Shown here piece by piece: positions 15,275 to 22,642 of a stretch of 34,425 bases of DNA. Under the pieces are notes generated by a model. The model searched no databases. It was not told the origin of the DNA and was given only the letters and a program-made list of their open reading frames with translations. Every line of letters starts with the position of its first letter. The stretch's first letter is position 1. The translations under genes were made by a program, and so were the position numbers. Source of the DNA: an uncultured Collinsella sp. (GTDB taxonomy: Bacteria > Actinomycetota > Coriobacteriia > Coriobacteriales > Coriobacteriaceae); contig CABUNJ010000027.1 in NCBI GenBank assembly GCA_902492935.1, positions 1-34,425 of the forward strand. Reading direction: 5' to 3'.

Positions 15275-16576
15275 ATGCAGCGACAGCTAATGGACGAACT
15301 CATCGCTTGGAAATCTAGGGCAAACCGCAAGCCCCTCCTGCTTAAGGGGGCCCGCCAGACGGGAAAAACCTGGCTTCTCAACGAATTCGCAGGCCAGCAG
15401 TATCAAAACGTCATCCGTTTTGACTTTATGCTCGAACCGGGCGCACGTTCGCTGTTCGACGGAAGCCTTGACCCCAAACGCATCATCTCCCAGATAGAGC
15501 TCCTGCGCGGCCAGACCATAACGCCGACAGACACGCTCATCATCTTCGACGAAATCCAAGAGGCACCGCGTGGCATCACCTCGCTCAAATACTTCAACGA
15601 GCTGGCGCCGGAATACCATATCGTGGCAGCCGGCTCCTATATGGGGCTCGCGCTCCGACGCGAAAACGAGTCGTTCCCCGTCGGCAAGATCGACCAGCTC
15701 ACCATGCGCCCCATGGGGTTTGTCGAGTTCGTTCGTGCCGTCGATGGCGATCCGCTCGCAGATGCCATCCTTGCCGCAGACATGGACCTGCTGGCAAACG
15801 TTTCCGAAAAGCTCGAGCGCCTGCTCAAGGAATACCTCGTTGTCGGTGGCATGCCAGAAGTTGTCTCCGCTTTCGCCGCCTCCCACGATTTCATCGAGGC
15901 CCGCAGGCTTCAGCAGCAAATCATCGAAGCTTATGAATCCGATTTTGGCAAGCATGCGCCAGCCCGCATCGTCGAGCGCATGAGGCTGGTTTGGAAATCC
16001 CTTCCCGGCCAGCTCGCAAAGGAAAACAAGAAGTTCGTCTACGGCGCGCTTCGTCCCGGGGCGCGCGCACGCGATTTTGAGGAAAGCCTCCAGTGGCTCA
16101 TGGACTATGGAATCGTTCATAAGGTACCACGTGTTTCCGCCCTAAGAGCACCGCTCACAAGCTACGAGGATCTCTCGGGCTTCAAGCTGTTCTGCATCGA
16201 CACCGGCATCCTCGGAGCACTCTCTGGCCTCTCGCCGGCCATTGTTCTGAACGGGCCCGCTGTTTTTACGGAGTTCAAAGGCTCGCTGACCGAGCAATAC
16301 GTCGCACAGGAGCTTTTGCTCCAAGGCAAAACTCCCGCGTATTGGTCATCTTCCTCCGGCAATGCAGAGACTGACTTTGCCATCGACCATGCGGGGACCG
16401 TGCTTCCGCTCGAGGTCAAGGCGGCAGAGAATCTCAAAGCAAAGAGTCTGAGGATTGCCTGCGAAAAGTTCAAGCTCGAGCGCTGCGTGAGAACATCGTT
16501 AGCGGCATATAGAGACGAGGGCACGCTCGTCAACATTCCGCTCTGGGAGATTGGGCAAATCGACAAGCTGGCATAG
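15275..16576 (+). CDS. AAA ATPase with DUF4143 C-terminal domain
   Basis: This 433-residue protein belongs to the AAA_14/DUF4143 group, a common accessory ATPase family of unclear function. Walker A is GARQTGKT (25-32), Walker B is LIIFDEIQEAP, and a sensor region follows (AAGSYMGLALRR). The C-terminal half has the typical FKLFCIDTGILGAL stretch and a restriction-nuclease-like core with ETDFAIDH and LEVKA. TTAGGAGG precedes ATG 15275. It interrupts the sugar gene region as a single-gene unit, flanked by imperfect direct repeats (15090 and 16599), which suggests that it moves as a cassette. No toxin partner or transposase is adjacent. Confidence 0.9.
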   Translation: MQRQLMDELIAWKSRANRKPLLLKGARQTGKTWLLNEFAGQQYQNVIRFDFMLEPGARSLFDGSLDPKRIISQIELLRGQTITPTDTLIIFDEIQEAPRGITSLKYFNELAPEYHIVAAGSYMGLALRRENESFPVGKIDQLTMRPMGFVEFVRAVDGDPLADAILAADMDLLANVSEKLERLLKEYLVVGGMPEVVSAFAASHDFIEARRLQQQIIEAYESDFGKHAPARIVERMRLVWKSLPGQLAKENKKFVYGALRPGARARDFEESLQWLMDYGIVHKVPRVSALRAPLTSYEDLSGFKLFCIDTGILGALSGLSPAIVLNGPAVFTEFKGSLTEQYVAQELLLQGKTPAYWSSSSGNAETDFAIDHAGTVLPLEVKAAENLKAKSLRIACEKFKLERCVRTSLAAYRDEGTLVNIPLWEIGQIDKLA

Positions 16577-16598
16577 GCGCTGTGGAGGGGTGCCCCGT

Positions 16599-16646
16599 AA
16601 GGAGTGTCCCAAACTGCCGGCAGAAAAGAAACGTCCCCATCTGCCG
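16599..16646 (+). repeat. Right direct repeat flanking the AAA ATPase gene
   Basis: This is the second copy of the sequence at 15090-15136, starting 23 bp after the ATPase stop. The shared core includes CCAAACTGCCGGCAGA. See the left copy for comparison. Confidence 0.7.
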
Positions 16647-16726
16647 CATTCCCGAAGCAAGGCAACACCGATGTTTTGGCAACGGTAGCGAGCGGGCCGC
16701 ATTTGAGACAAGGTGACGTGAAACGA

Positions 16727-16755
16727 AAGGGCGCTGACCTTCTGGTCGCGCCCTT
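16727..16755 (-). terminator. Hairpin downstream of lacC, probable terminator
   Basis: AAGGGCGC...GACC (16727-16739) pairs with GGTCGCGCCCTT (16744-16755) with one bulged T. On the minus strand it is followed by TCGTTTC, a weak T-run. It is about 80 bp beyond the lacC stop. Confidence 0.5.
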
Positions 16756-16786
16756 GAAGTTGAACGTCAGATTGTCCAAATACGGC

Positions 16787-16831
16787 CCGCGCAGCGTCGG
16801 CCGGTTACGGCGTTTGGTAAAACCGCGTAAC
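16787..16831. repeat. Post-stop hairpin repeat, lacC copy
   Basis: This 45-bp sequence is nearly identical to 18065-18109 after lacB. It holds the hairpin AAACCGCGTAAC (16820-16831) with a diverged partner arm GTTACGGCGTTT. It begins 1 bp after the lacC stop on the minus strand. Confidence 0.65.
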
Positions 16832-16832
16832 T

Positions 16833-17768
16833 CTAAAGCTCCGTTACTTCAACGCTGTTGTAGACCTCGTCCCAGCGATCCATGACCAGGTGGCCGGTCT
16901 TGGGATCCATGGCGTTGAGCTTGCCGCAGGTATTGGCGGTCTTGAGCACCGTGACGTCGTCGGCACCAGCCGCAATGGCATGCGCAAAGCCGGCGATGGT
17001 CGAGTCACCGGAACCCGTTGCGTTCACAGCCGCAATCGCGGGCGTCTTGGCGCGGAACGCGCGGCCCTCATGGAAGCCCACCGAACCGGCAGCGCCCATC
17101 GAAACGACGACCCAGGGAATACCGGCAAAGCGGTCATCGGCGGCAAGCGCCTCGCGCAGGGCATCGACATCATCGGTCGTAAAGGACGTACCCAGCAGGC
17201 CGTTAATCTCGGTCAGGTTGGGCTTTACGAGCTCAGGCTTAGCGTCAGACTCCAGCGCGGCCTCCAGCGATGCACCCGAAGTGTCGAGCAGCACCTTGGC
17301 GCCCGCCTCCTCGGCGATCTTGACGAGCTCGGCATAGTAGCCGGCATCGACACCACGCGGCAGCGAGCCCGAAAGCGTCACGACGTCCGCCTTCGCTGCG
17401 AGCTCGGCGAACTTGGCCGTAAAGGCCTCGAGCTCGGCCGGGGCGATCTGCGGGCCGCTCTCCAGCAGCTCGGTCTGATTACCCTCGTGCAGGATATTCA
17501 GGCAGATGCGCGTCTCACCAGCAATAGGCACAAAGTCGTTCTTGACGCCGTCGGCATCCATAAGCTCGGCCATATAGGCACCCATGTGGCCGCCGAGCAG
17601 GCCGGTCGCGAGCACGTCGTCACCCAGCTGCAGCAGCACGCGACTCACGTTGAGGCCCTTGCCGCCAGCGGTCTTTTCGGGTGTCACACGGTTAACATCG
17701 TCGATGATCAGCTTGTCGAGCTGATAGCGCGTATCAATCGACGGGTTCATGGTAACGGTCAGAATCAT
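16833..17768 (-). CDS. lacC: Tagatose-6-phosphate kinase (PfkB family)
   Basis: LacC phosphorylates tagatose-6-phosphate to tagatose-1,6-bisphosphate. The 311-residue protein starts MILTVTMNPSID, typical of LacC/FruK. It has the substrate loop TAGGKGLNVSRVL (33-45) and the PfkB signature NATGSGDST with catalytic D255. The serine form GSGDS is the one seen in LacC proteins, whereas FruK usually has GAGDS. ATG 17768 has an AGGAG site. It follows lacB and lacA on the same strand, which supports the tagatose assignment over 1-phosphofructokinase. A 345-bp structured spacer separates it from lacB. Confidence 0.9.
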   Translation of the reverse strand: MILTVTMNPSIDTRYQLDKLIIDDVNRVTPEKTAGGKGLNVSRVLLQLGDDVLATGLLGGHMGAYMAELMDADGVKNDFVPIAGETRICLNILHEGNQTELLESGPQIAPAELEAFTAKFAELAAKADVVTLSGSLPRGVDAGYYAELVKIAEEAGAKVLLDTSGASLEAALESDAKPELVKPNLTEINGLLGTSFTTDDVDALREALAADDRFAGIPWVVVSMGAAGSVGFHEGRAFRAKTPAIAAVNATGSGDSTIAGFAHAIAAGADDVTVLKTANTCGKLNAMDPKTGHLVMDRWDEVYNSVEVTEL

Positions 17769-17969
17769 GTTGAACTCCTGTTTAGAAAACCGGCCCGCGC
17801 CCCCTCACAGAAACGCGAGCCGTCAATTGAAAAGCTGCAAATAGCCGAGTACAGCCAAGAGCGAAGCACTCAAGCCAAGCAAGCAAACGTGTTATCGGAG
17901 CAGCTCGCCGTACCAGAACGCTTCGCAACAACAGCGGTAACCCCACAGGTACTCCCAACGTCAGCGAGC

Positions 17970-18066
17970 GGCGATCAGGTGCCCCAGGTCGCCGCGAAAG
18001 AGGAGCGACGCGTACTTCATGTACGCGAGCGACGGTTTGAGCGGCGAGATGGGGTGCCTGAGCGCC
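17970..18066. repeat. Large imperfect inverted repeat in the lacB-lacC spacer
   Basis: GGCGATCAGGTGCCCC (17970-17985) pairs with 18051-18066 with three mismatches. TCGCCGC and GCGGCGA continue the stem, and a perfect inner hairpin GCGTAC/GTACGC (18010-18026) sits in the middle. The 345-bp spacer 17769-18113 contains no gene. The structure may process or attenuate the lac mRNA, or it may be a dispersed repeat. Confidence 0.6.
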
Positions 18067-18109
18067 GCGCAGCGTCGACCCGTTACGCGGTTTGGTAAAA
18101 CCGCGTAAC
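18065..18109. repeat. Post-stop hairpin repeat, lacB copy
   Basis: GTTACGCGGTTT (18082-18093) and AAACCGCGTAAC (18098-18109) form a perfect 12-bp stem with a 4-nt loop, starting 4 bp after the lacB stop on the minus strand. The whole 45-bp unit, including CCGCGCAGCGTCG, is repeated after lacC at 16787-16831. There is no T-run, so simple termination is doubtful. Confidence 0.75.
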
Positions 18110-18113
18110 CTCC

Positions 18114-18638
18114 TTAGTCGTGATACTCGCCGCGGTCCCACTTCTCCAGGAACTCGTCAAAGAAGTGCGGGTCGGCCTGAGCCTCGGCGTCGGCCTTGTT
18201 GCAGGCATCAATCTTGGCGATCAGAGCATCGTGCTCGGGAGTCTTCTCGTAGGGCTCCTCCAGGAAGGCAAGCATGATATCGGCCATCAGGAACTCGCCG
18301 GTGATCTTGCCGCCAAAGCCCACGATGTTGGCGTTGAGCTCGCGACGGGCATACAGGGCAGAGGTCATGTCGCGAACCAGGGCGCAGCGGGCGCCGGGGA
18401 CCTTGTTGACGGCGTTGGTGATGCCGATGCCGGTGCCGCACAGGGCCACGCCAAAGTCGGCCTTGCCGCTGGCAACGGCCTCGCCCACGGCCTTACCGTA
18501 GATGGGGTAGTGCGTACGGGTGTGGCTGTAGGTGCCGCAGTCGAGCACCTTGTAGCCAGCCTGCTCCAGGCGGTCGGCCAGATAGATCTTCTCGTCCGTA
18601 ACGATATGGTCGCAACCGATTGCGATGGTCTTCTTCAT
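18114..18638 (-). CDS. lacB: Galactose-6-phosphate isomerase subunit LacB
   Basis: LacB forms a heteromer with LacA that converts galactose-6-phosphate to tagatose-6-phosphate. The 174-residue protein is a clear RpiB/LacB member: IGCDHIVTD near the N-terminus, TRTHYPIYGK (40-49), the active-site CGTGIG with C67, NAVNKVPGARCALVRDMTSA, and NANIVGFGGKITGE. ATG 18638 has an AAAGGA site. It lies 63 bp after lacA and is probably cotranscribed with it. Confidence 0.97.
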   Translation of the reverse strand: MKKTIAIGCDHIVTDEKIYLADRLEQAGYKVLDCGTYSHTRTHYPIYGKAVGEAVASGKADFGVALCGTGIGITNAVNKVPGARCALVRDMTSALYARRELNANIVGFGGKITGEFLMADIMLAFLEEPYEKTPEHDALIAKIDACNKADAEAQADPHFFDEFLEKWDRGEYHD

Positions 18639-18701
18639 CAGAACGTCCTTTCGTCTGAATTCACAAGTTGAGGTAGAAGTTCGAGTTCTCGGTGGCTCTC
18701 G

Positions 18702-19130
18702 TTAGGCCATCTTGTTGAGCATGTCGACACGGATCTGGTGACGGCCGCCGGCGTACTGTGCACGCAGGAACTCGCGGGCGATCTTCTTGGCGACCTCGGT
18801 GCCCACAACGCCCGGGCCCATGGTGACCATGCGCGAGCCGTTGTGCTCGCGGGTCATGTAGGCGGAACGCTCGTCGGAAATGTTGGCGACGACCATGCCC
18901 TTGATCTTGACGGCGGCCATATAGGAGCCGACGCCGTACTTATCGAATGCGAAGCCCTGGGAATCCTTGTGCTCCAGCAGGTCCTTGGCAACGGCGGTCG
19001 CGGAATCGACAAAGTCCGCGGCAGGGGTCTCGGAATAGTCGACGACCTCGTGACCGTCGGCGATGAGCATCTCCTTGATGGACTCCTTCATCGACATACC
19101 GTCGGCATCGGAAGCGATTACAACCCTCAT
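18702..19130 (-). CDS. lacA: Galactose-6-phosphate isomerase subunit LacA
   Basis: This is the partner subunit of LacB. The 142-residue protein has the LacA hallmarks YGVGSYMAAVKIKGMVVA, ISDERSAYMTREHN, and the C-terminal GGRHQIRVDMLNKM. It lacks the CGTGIG active-site cysteine of LacB, as expected. ATG 19130 follows AGGAGG. It is the first gene of the minus-strand lacABC group. Its upstream region carries a DeoR-type motif (19243-19254) and a CCGTTCACGG motif (19303-19312). Confidence 0.97.
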   Translation of the reverse strand: MRVVIASDADGMSMKESIKEMLIADGHEVVDYSETPAADFVDSATAVAKDLLEHKDSQGFAFDKYGVGSYMAAVKIKGMVVANISDERSAYMTREHNGSRMVTMGPGVVGTEVAKKIAREFLRAQYAGGRHQIRVDMLNKMA

Positions 19131-19242
19131 GACATCCTCCTTGAGAGATACGCAGGTGCGTAGTTCCTGTTTGGAAGTGTTGAATCGCGTTCAGGTCCGG
19201 GCATCTGAATGTGCGGTTCTTCACTGTTCATGTTTATTTGAA

Positions 19243-19312
19243 CACATTCGAACATTAACTGCAACAACTATTTGTTTATCTTTGTTCTTTTTTGAACAAA
19301 TACCGTTCACGG
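19243..19312. promoter_or_regulatory. lacABC control region: DeoR-type motif and CCGTTCACGG motif
   Basis: CACATTCGAACA (19243-19254) matches 10 of 12 bases of the inverted TGTTCGATATTG word and lies about 115 bp upstream of lacA. CCGTTCACGG lies at 19303-19312 in the context ACCGTTCACGGATGA, shared with the lacF region (inverted). The gap 19131-19437 otherwise holds only the terminator at 19371-19403. No LacI-type 14-mer was found here. Confidence 0.45.
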
Positions 19313-19370
19313 ATGATTGCTGACCGTTTGGGTCCGGCGCGAACGCAGCGACCATGTGTTCAACAAACAA

Positions 19371-19403
19371 AAGGGCGGCCGAGAACGTGTCTCGGCCGCC
19401 CTT
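19371..19403 (-). terminator. Terminator of the membrane-protein gene
   Basis: AAGGGCGGCCGAGA (19371-19384) pairs perfectly over 14 bp with 19390-19403. On the minus strand it is followed by TTGTTTGTTG. It separates the membrane-protein gene from lacABC. Confidence 0.9.
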
Positions 19404-19437
19404 CTCACGGTTAATCTTCCAAAGATCGCTTTGCCGC

Positions 19438-20469
19438 CTACTCAGACTGCCCACTCTTCTTGGCATGTTTGGACGGAGCGCTCAAGAAACGACCCGTCAG
19501 ATAGTTCGCGGGACCGGAGATATCGATCCCCAGCAGGGTGTGGCCCAGCCACAGAAACGCCACGAGCACCAGCAGCGGGATAACGCACGAGGTCACGATC
19601 ATCACGATGACGCCTTCGATGAGGTCGGTCACCTGCTGCACGATCTCGTCGGTCATCTGCTTGGCACCGCTGGTTACCGACGTGACCAGGCTCGATGCCC
19701 CATCAGTCAACTGCTCGAGCACGTTTTTGGACTCCGTGGCCTCGGATTTTTTCTTGTTCGATTTTGAGCTGGTCTCGGCTGACTTGTCCGTGGTGTCGGC
19801 CACATCCGCAGCGTCCGCAGCCTTTTGCTCAGCTTGCTCAATACTTACGCGATACGTTTCATCGACCTTCTGCGACACCCATACGCTCGCGGGTACGAGC
19901 GCCATGCCGATCACGGCAACCACCAGCACGCGTGTCGCCACACGGCGCAGGACGGCGCTCGTACTCCAGCGCCCGTGAATGCCGAGCGACACCGCAAAGA
20001 GCACCAACGCAAACGGGATTAAGATGCCCAAGCCAACCGACCACAAAATCGTGAGCAAATATTTCTCTAGGTATAGCACGGCAAGCACGATACCAAGGTT
20101 GCCTGAAAGCTGCGCGAGCTGCTCGGCAACCGGCGTTCCCGTATCACCCGGCAGCGCCGTAATACCCGCAGATAGAGCAACGCATGAAGCCGTGAGCGCC
20201 AGTACGTTACCTTTCTTTTGATCGATGACCTCTATGGTGGAGTCCCAAGTTTTGGTATCGGCGAAATGCGGACGAGCTACAAAGCCCGACAGCAACGCCA
20301 GCACCACGAGCGCAACGATAAGGCCAATCTGCAGCTTTTTGTTTGCGCACACGACATCGGACAGGCTGGGCTGCAGCTCGGTTACCGTCGTGTGCTCGGT
20401 TATCTGGACAGGACGCCCATGAGCCATCTCGTGCGCGTCTCTTTTTTGTATTGACCCGTTATCCGGCAT
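19438..20469 (-). CDS. Multi-pass membrane protein of unknown function
   Basis: This 343-residue protein has a polar N-terminus of about 45 residues, a strong transmembrane helix (about 47-65), likely helices near 90-110, 124-165 (two) and 180-200, a charged Lys/Ser/Asp-rich stretch (about 215-255), and a final helix pair near 285-312. The charged stretch and the amphipathic segment after it (LEQLTDGASSLVTSVTSGAK) look coiled or membrane-peripheral. No family is recognised. ATG 20469 has GAGGAGGTA 6 nt upstream. It has its own terminator and lies between lacA and lacF, so a role in lactose use is possible but unsupported. Confidence 0.75.
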   Translation of the reverse strand: MPDNGSIQKRDAHEMAHGRPVQITEHTTVTELQPSLSDVVCANKKLQIGLIVALVVLALLSGFVARPHFADTKTWDSTIEVIDQKKGNVLALTASCVALSAGITALPGDTGTPVAEQLAQLSGNLGIVLAVLYLEKYLLTILWSVGLGILIPFALVLFAVSLGIHGRWSTSAVLRRVATRVLVVAVIGMALVPASVWVSQKVDETYRVSIEQAEQKAADAADVADTTDKSAETSSKSNKKKSEATESKNVLEQLTDGASSLVTSVTSGAKQMTDEIVQQVTDLIEGVIVMIVTSCVIPLLVLVAFLWLGHTLLGIDISGPANYLTGRFLSAPSKHAKKSGQSE

Positions 20470-20561
20470 TTGGATACCTCCTCAGTCCGGCGTTTAATGC
20501 GAAAGGAAGTATACCCACCGAGCAAAAATCGAACGGGAGGACGAGCGGAGCGCACCAAGAC

Positions 20562-20581
20562 TGTCCCCAATGACTATCTCG
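20562..20581 (+). repeat. Short dispersed repeat, copy 2
   Basis: TGTCCCCAATGACTATCTCG matches 17 of 20 bases of 575-594, with only C/T differences. It directly precedes the inverted repeat 20588-20652. Confidence 0.4.
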
Positions 20582-20587
20582 GGATGA

Positions 20588-20652
20588 GTTGCGGTGGAAT
20601 AGGGATTGTTTTGTGCCCGCCGGCCCCTATTCAGTCCCTATTTCACCGCAAC
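20588..20652. repeat. 18-bp inverted repeat downstream of lacF
   Basis: GTTGCGGTGGAATAGGGA (20588-20605) and 20635-20652 are inverted copies with one mismatch around a 29-nt loop. The gap 20470-20727 has no gene. This hairpin plus the lacF terminator fill most of it. Confidence 0.6.
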
Positions 20653-20665
20653 TTGGAGGAGAACA

Positions 20666-20700
20666 GAAAAAGCCCTGTCGCGGGTAGCGGCAGGGCTTTT
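20666..20700 (-). terminator. Terminator of lacF
   Basis: AGCCCTG...CAGGGCT arms (within 20670-20698) with extra G-C pairs form a stem. On the minus strand it is followed by TTTTTCTGTT. It starts 28 bp after the lacF stop. Confidence 0.85.
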
Positions 20701-20727
20701 GGAAGGGAACTTGGTTGTGCGGGCTCG

Positions 20728-21066
20728 TTAGGCGAGCTTGGCCTCGAGTTCGGCGATGCGCTTGTAGGCATCGATGGTAAAGCGGGCCTGCTTCTCCAGG
20801 ATCATGGTGGTCATGAGAGTATCCTGAGCGTGAGCCATGATGAAGGTCATCTCCATCTCGCCACCGCCGGCCTCCTGCGAAAGCAGCTTGGTCTGCGTGT
20901 CGTGGGCACCGATGAGCGCATCGCTGGCATCCTTGTGCAGCTGCTCGGCCTTCTCAAAGTCACCCTCGCGAGCAGCATCGAGCGCTGCAAGCAGATCGGT
21001 CTGGGCGTCACCTGCGTATGCGACAATCTCGAATCCAACCATCGAGATTTCTTCTTTGGTTGCCAT
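20728..21066 (-). CDS. lacF: PTS lactose/cellobiose-family IIA component
   Basis: LacF is the soluble phosphocarrier that passes phosphate from HPr to the IIB domain of the lactose permease. The 112-residue, all-helical protein has the active-site histidine in MAHAQDTLM (H79) with the metal-binding aspartate D82, and the usual EEISMVGFEIVAYAGDA N-terminus. ATG 21066 has an AAAGGAACG site. It is monocistronic, with its own terminator. It is the only IIA gene in the window, although three EIICB genes are present, so it may serve all three. Confidence 0.95.
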   Translation of the reverse strand: MATKEEISMVGFEIVAYAGDAQTDLLAALDAAREGDFEKAEQLHKDASDALIGAHDTQTKLLSQEAGGGEMEMTFIMAHAQDTLMTTMILEKQARFTIDAYKRIAELEAKLA

Positions 21067-21209
21067 GTTGCGTTCCTTTCACATATGAACCAATGGAGAG
21101 CATCGCGTCCGGGCATACGCGCTGCGTTGTGTATGACAGAAACAATAACATTCAAACAAAAAAGAACAGCGCAAAACGTAATTTCGAGCTATGAACGGTT
21201 ACTTTTCAT

Positions 21210-21249
21210 CCGTGAACGGTTTTTAAACCAATCTGAACAATATCGAACA
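21210..21249. promoter_or_regulatory. lacF control region: CCGTTCACGG motif and DeoR-type motif
   Basis: The inverted motif CCGTGAACGG (21210-21219) is accompanied by a half copy TGAACGG at 21192-21198, about 21 bp away. CAATATCGAACA (21238-21249) is an exact inverted copy of the word beside the DeoR gene. The gap is only 214 bp and separates lacF from the preceding LacI gene. Confidence 0.5.
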
Positions 21250-21280
21250 CAATTAGCGGCAACCCAAACAGACCCGCGCC

Positions 21281-22285
21281 CTAGCGCCAATCGCGTACCG
21301 TATCGCCCTCGACGAGCACGCCCGGAAACAGCATGTGCTCCACACCGGGTTCAACGCCCTCGGCGCCGGCAATCTTGTCGACCGCCCACATGCCGACGCG
21401 CTTGTTGTCAAAGCGCACCGTGGTCAGGCGACGGTCGGGCACGATATCGCCCAGGCTGTCGTCAACACCCACCACGCTCACGTCCTGGGGCACGCACTTC
21501 CCGCGCGACTCCAGCCCGCGGATGCAGCCGTAGGCCATGGCGTCGTTGGAGGCATAAATGGCCGTGCAGGTCGGATCATCCGCAAGCACCTGGCCGGCAG
21601 CATATCCACTCTGCGCCGTCCAGTCACCGCGCACGAGCTGCGGTGGCTCAATGCCATGCGCGCGCAATGTCTCGCGCCAGCCTTCCTCGCGTCGCATGCC
21701 CGAAAGCGAGCGCTCGGGACACGAGATAAAGTGCACGGTTTTGTGCCCCCGCCCCAGCAAGTACTCGACCACCTGGCGCGAGCAATCGAACTGGTCGTTA
21801 TCGACCGTAGAACAGAGCGGGTGCTCCAACATCGTAACGAGCACAGTCTGCATGCCGGGCAGCGGCTCAAAAGTACCAAAGTCCGCCGGCATGCGATTCA
21901 TGATCACAACCATACCGTCCACCGGCAGTGCGCTCATACGCGACGATGCGCTCTCGAGGGTATAGGGGTGTCCATCTACTTTAGTGAGGGTGATGGCGTA
22001 GCCGTGTTTGTCGGCGGCGGCGGCAAAGCCCTCCATACGGTCGAGGTTGCCGGTGCCGGTAATGTTGAACATGGCGACGCCGACGGTCTTAAACTTGCCG
22101 CGGCGCAGCGATCGACCGGCAAAATTGGGGCGATACCCCAGCTCGCGCATGGCGGCACGCACGCGCTCCTTGGTCTCGGGGCGCACGCTGGGCGAATCGT
22201 GCACCGTACGCGAAACTGTCTGCTCCGAGACGCCCGCGAGACGCGCCACGTCCTTAACGGAAACCGATTTTTTAACAGCGGCCAT
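21281..22285 (-). CDS. LacI-family repressor, divergent from the first EIICB gene
   Basis: This 334-residue regulator has a helix-turn-helix at about 8-30 (VKDVARLAGVSEQTVSRTVHD; recognition pair E21-Q22), then a sugar-binding domain with LPVDGMVVIMNR, HFISCPERSLSGMRREEGW, AIYASNDAMAYG and VVGVDDSLGDIVPDRRLTTVRFD. ATG 22285 has a weak AGAAAGATCG leader. It faces lacE. Three operator-like 14-mers of the TGTTAACGTTGCCA type lie between them, one only about 16 bp from its own start, which suggests autoregulation. The inducer is unknown; a phosphorylated galactoside or galactose-6-phosphate is plausible. Confidence 0.93.
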   Translation of the reverse strand: MAAVKKSVSVKDVARLAGVSEQTVSRTVHDSPSVRPETKERVRAAMRELGYRPNFAGRSLRRGKFKTVGVAMFNITGTGNLDRMEGFAAAADKHGYAITLTKVDGHPYTLESASSRMSALPVDGMVVIMNRMPADFGTFEPLPGMQTVLVTMLEHPLCSTVDNDQFDCSRQVVEYLLGRGHKTVHFISCPERSLSGMRREEGWRETLRAHGIEPPQLVRGDWTAQSGYAAGQVLADDPTCTAIYASNDAMAYGCIRGLESRGKCVPQDVSVVGVDDSLGDIVPDRRLTTVRFDNKRVGMWAVDKIAGAEGVEPGVEHMLFPGVLVEGDTVRDWR

Positions 22286-22300
22286 AGGTCGATCTTTCTA

Positions 22301-22579
22301 TGTCAACGATGCCATTGGTGGCACCCTGCGCAGTCATTTTTAACGCCTTCAAGTATATCCAACGCCTCCACCACCATACGCTCACCACCCAAAACCTACC
22401 GTTCACCGACATTTTTGCTTCCCCGAACGGCTTTTGTCGTCCAAATGTTAACGTTGCCATTGTGCAAACACAGAGCCACCGGGCGGCTCAAACGTTTACG
22501 CGTAAGGAATCGACGGTTCGCAGGCACAGGAACCACCGGTTCGCGTCTATTTTTGTGTCACAAAATGGCAACGTCAACA
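22301..22579. promoter_or_regulatory. lacEG control region: LacI operators
   Basis: TGTCAACGATGCCA (22301-22314), TGTTAACGTTGCCA (22446-22459) and TGGCAACGTCAACA (22566-22579, inverted) share the LacI-type layout with the half-site TGGCAA. The outer two lie next to the LacI start and about 64 bp before lacE. A CCGTTCACCG variant lies at 22399-22408. The 357-bp gap contains no gene. Confidence 0.7.
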
Positions 22580-22642
22580 TTTTGGCAGCCGAATGTCAAA
22601 AGCTACCATCGTTGCTAACCCACCGACTCTTAGGAGCTTTGC

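Noticed and set aside
16833..17768. 1-phosphofructokinase (FruK)
   Set aside because: The family is shared, but the GSGDS motif and linkage to lacA and lacB favour tagatose-6-phosphate kinase. There is no fructose PTS gene in the window.
17769..18113. A small gene in the lacB-lacC spacer
   Set aside because: The frames there are Arg-rich, span the inverted repeat, and have no ribosome site at a sensible start.
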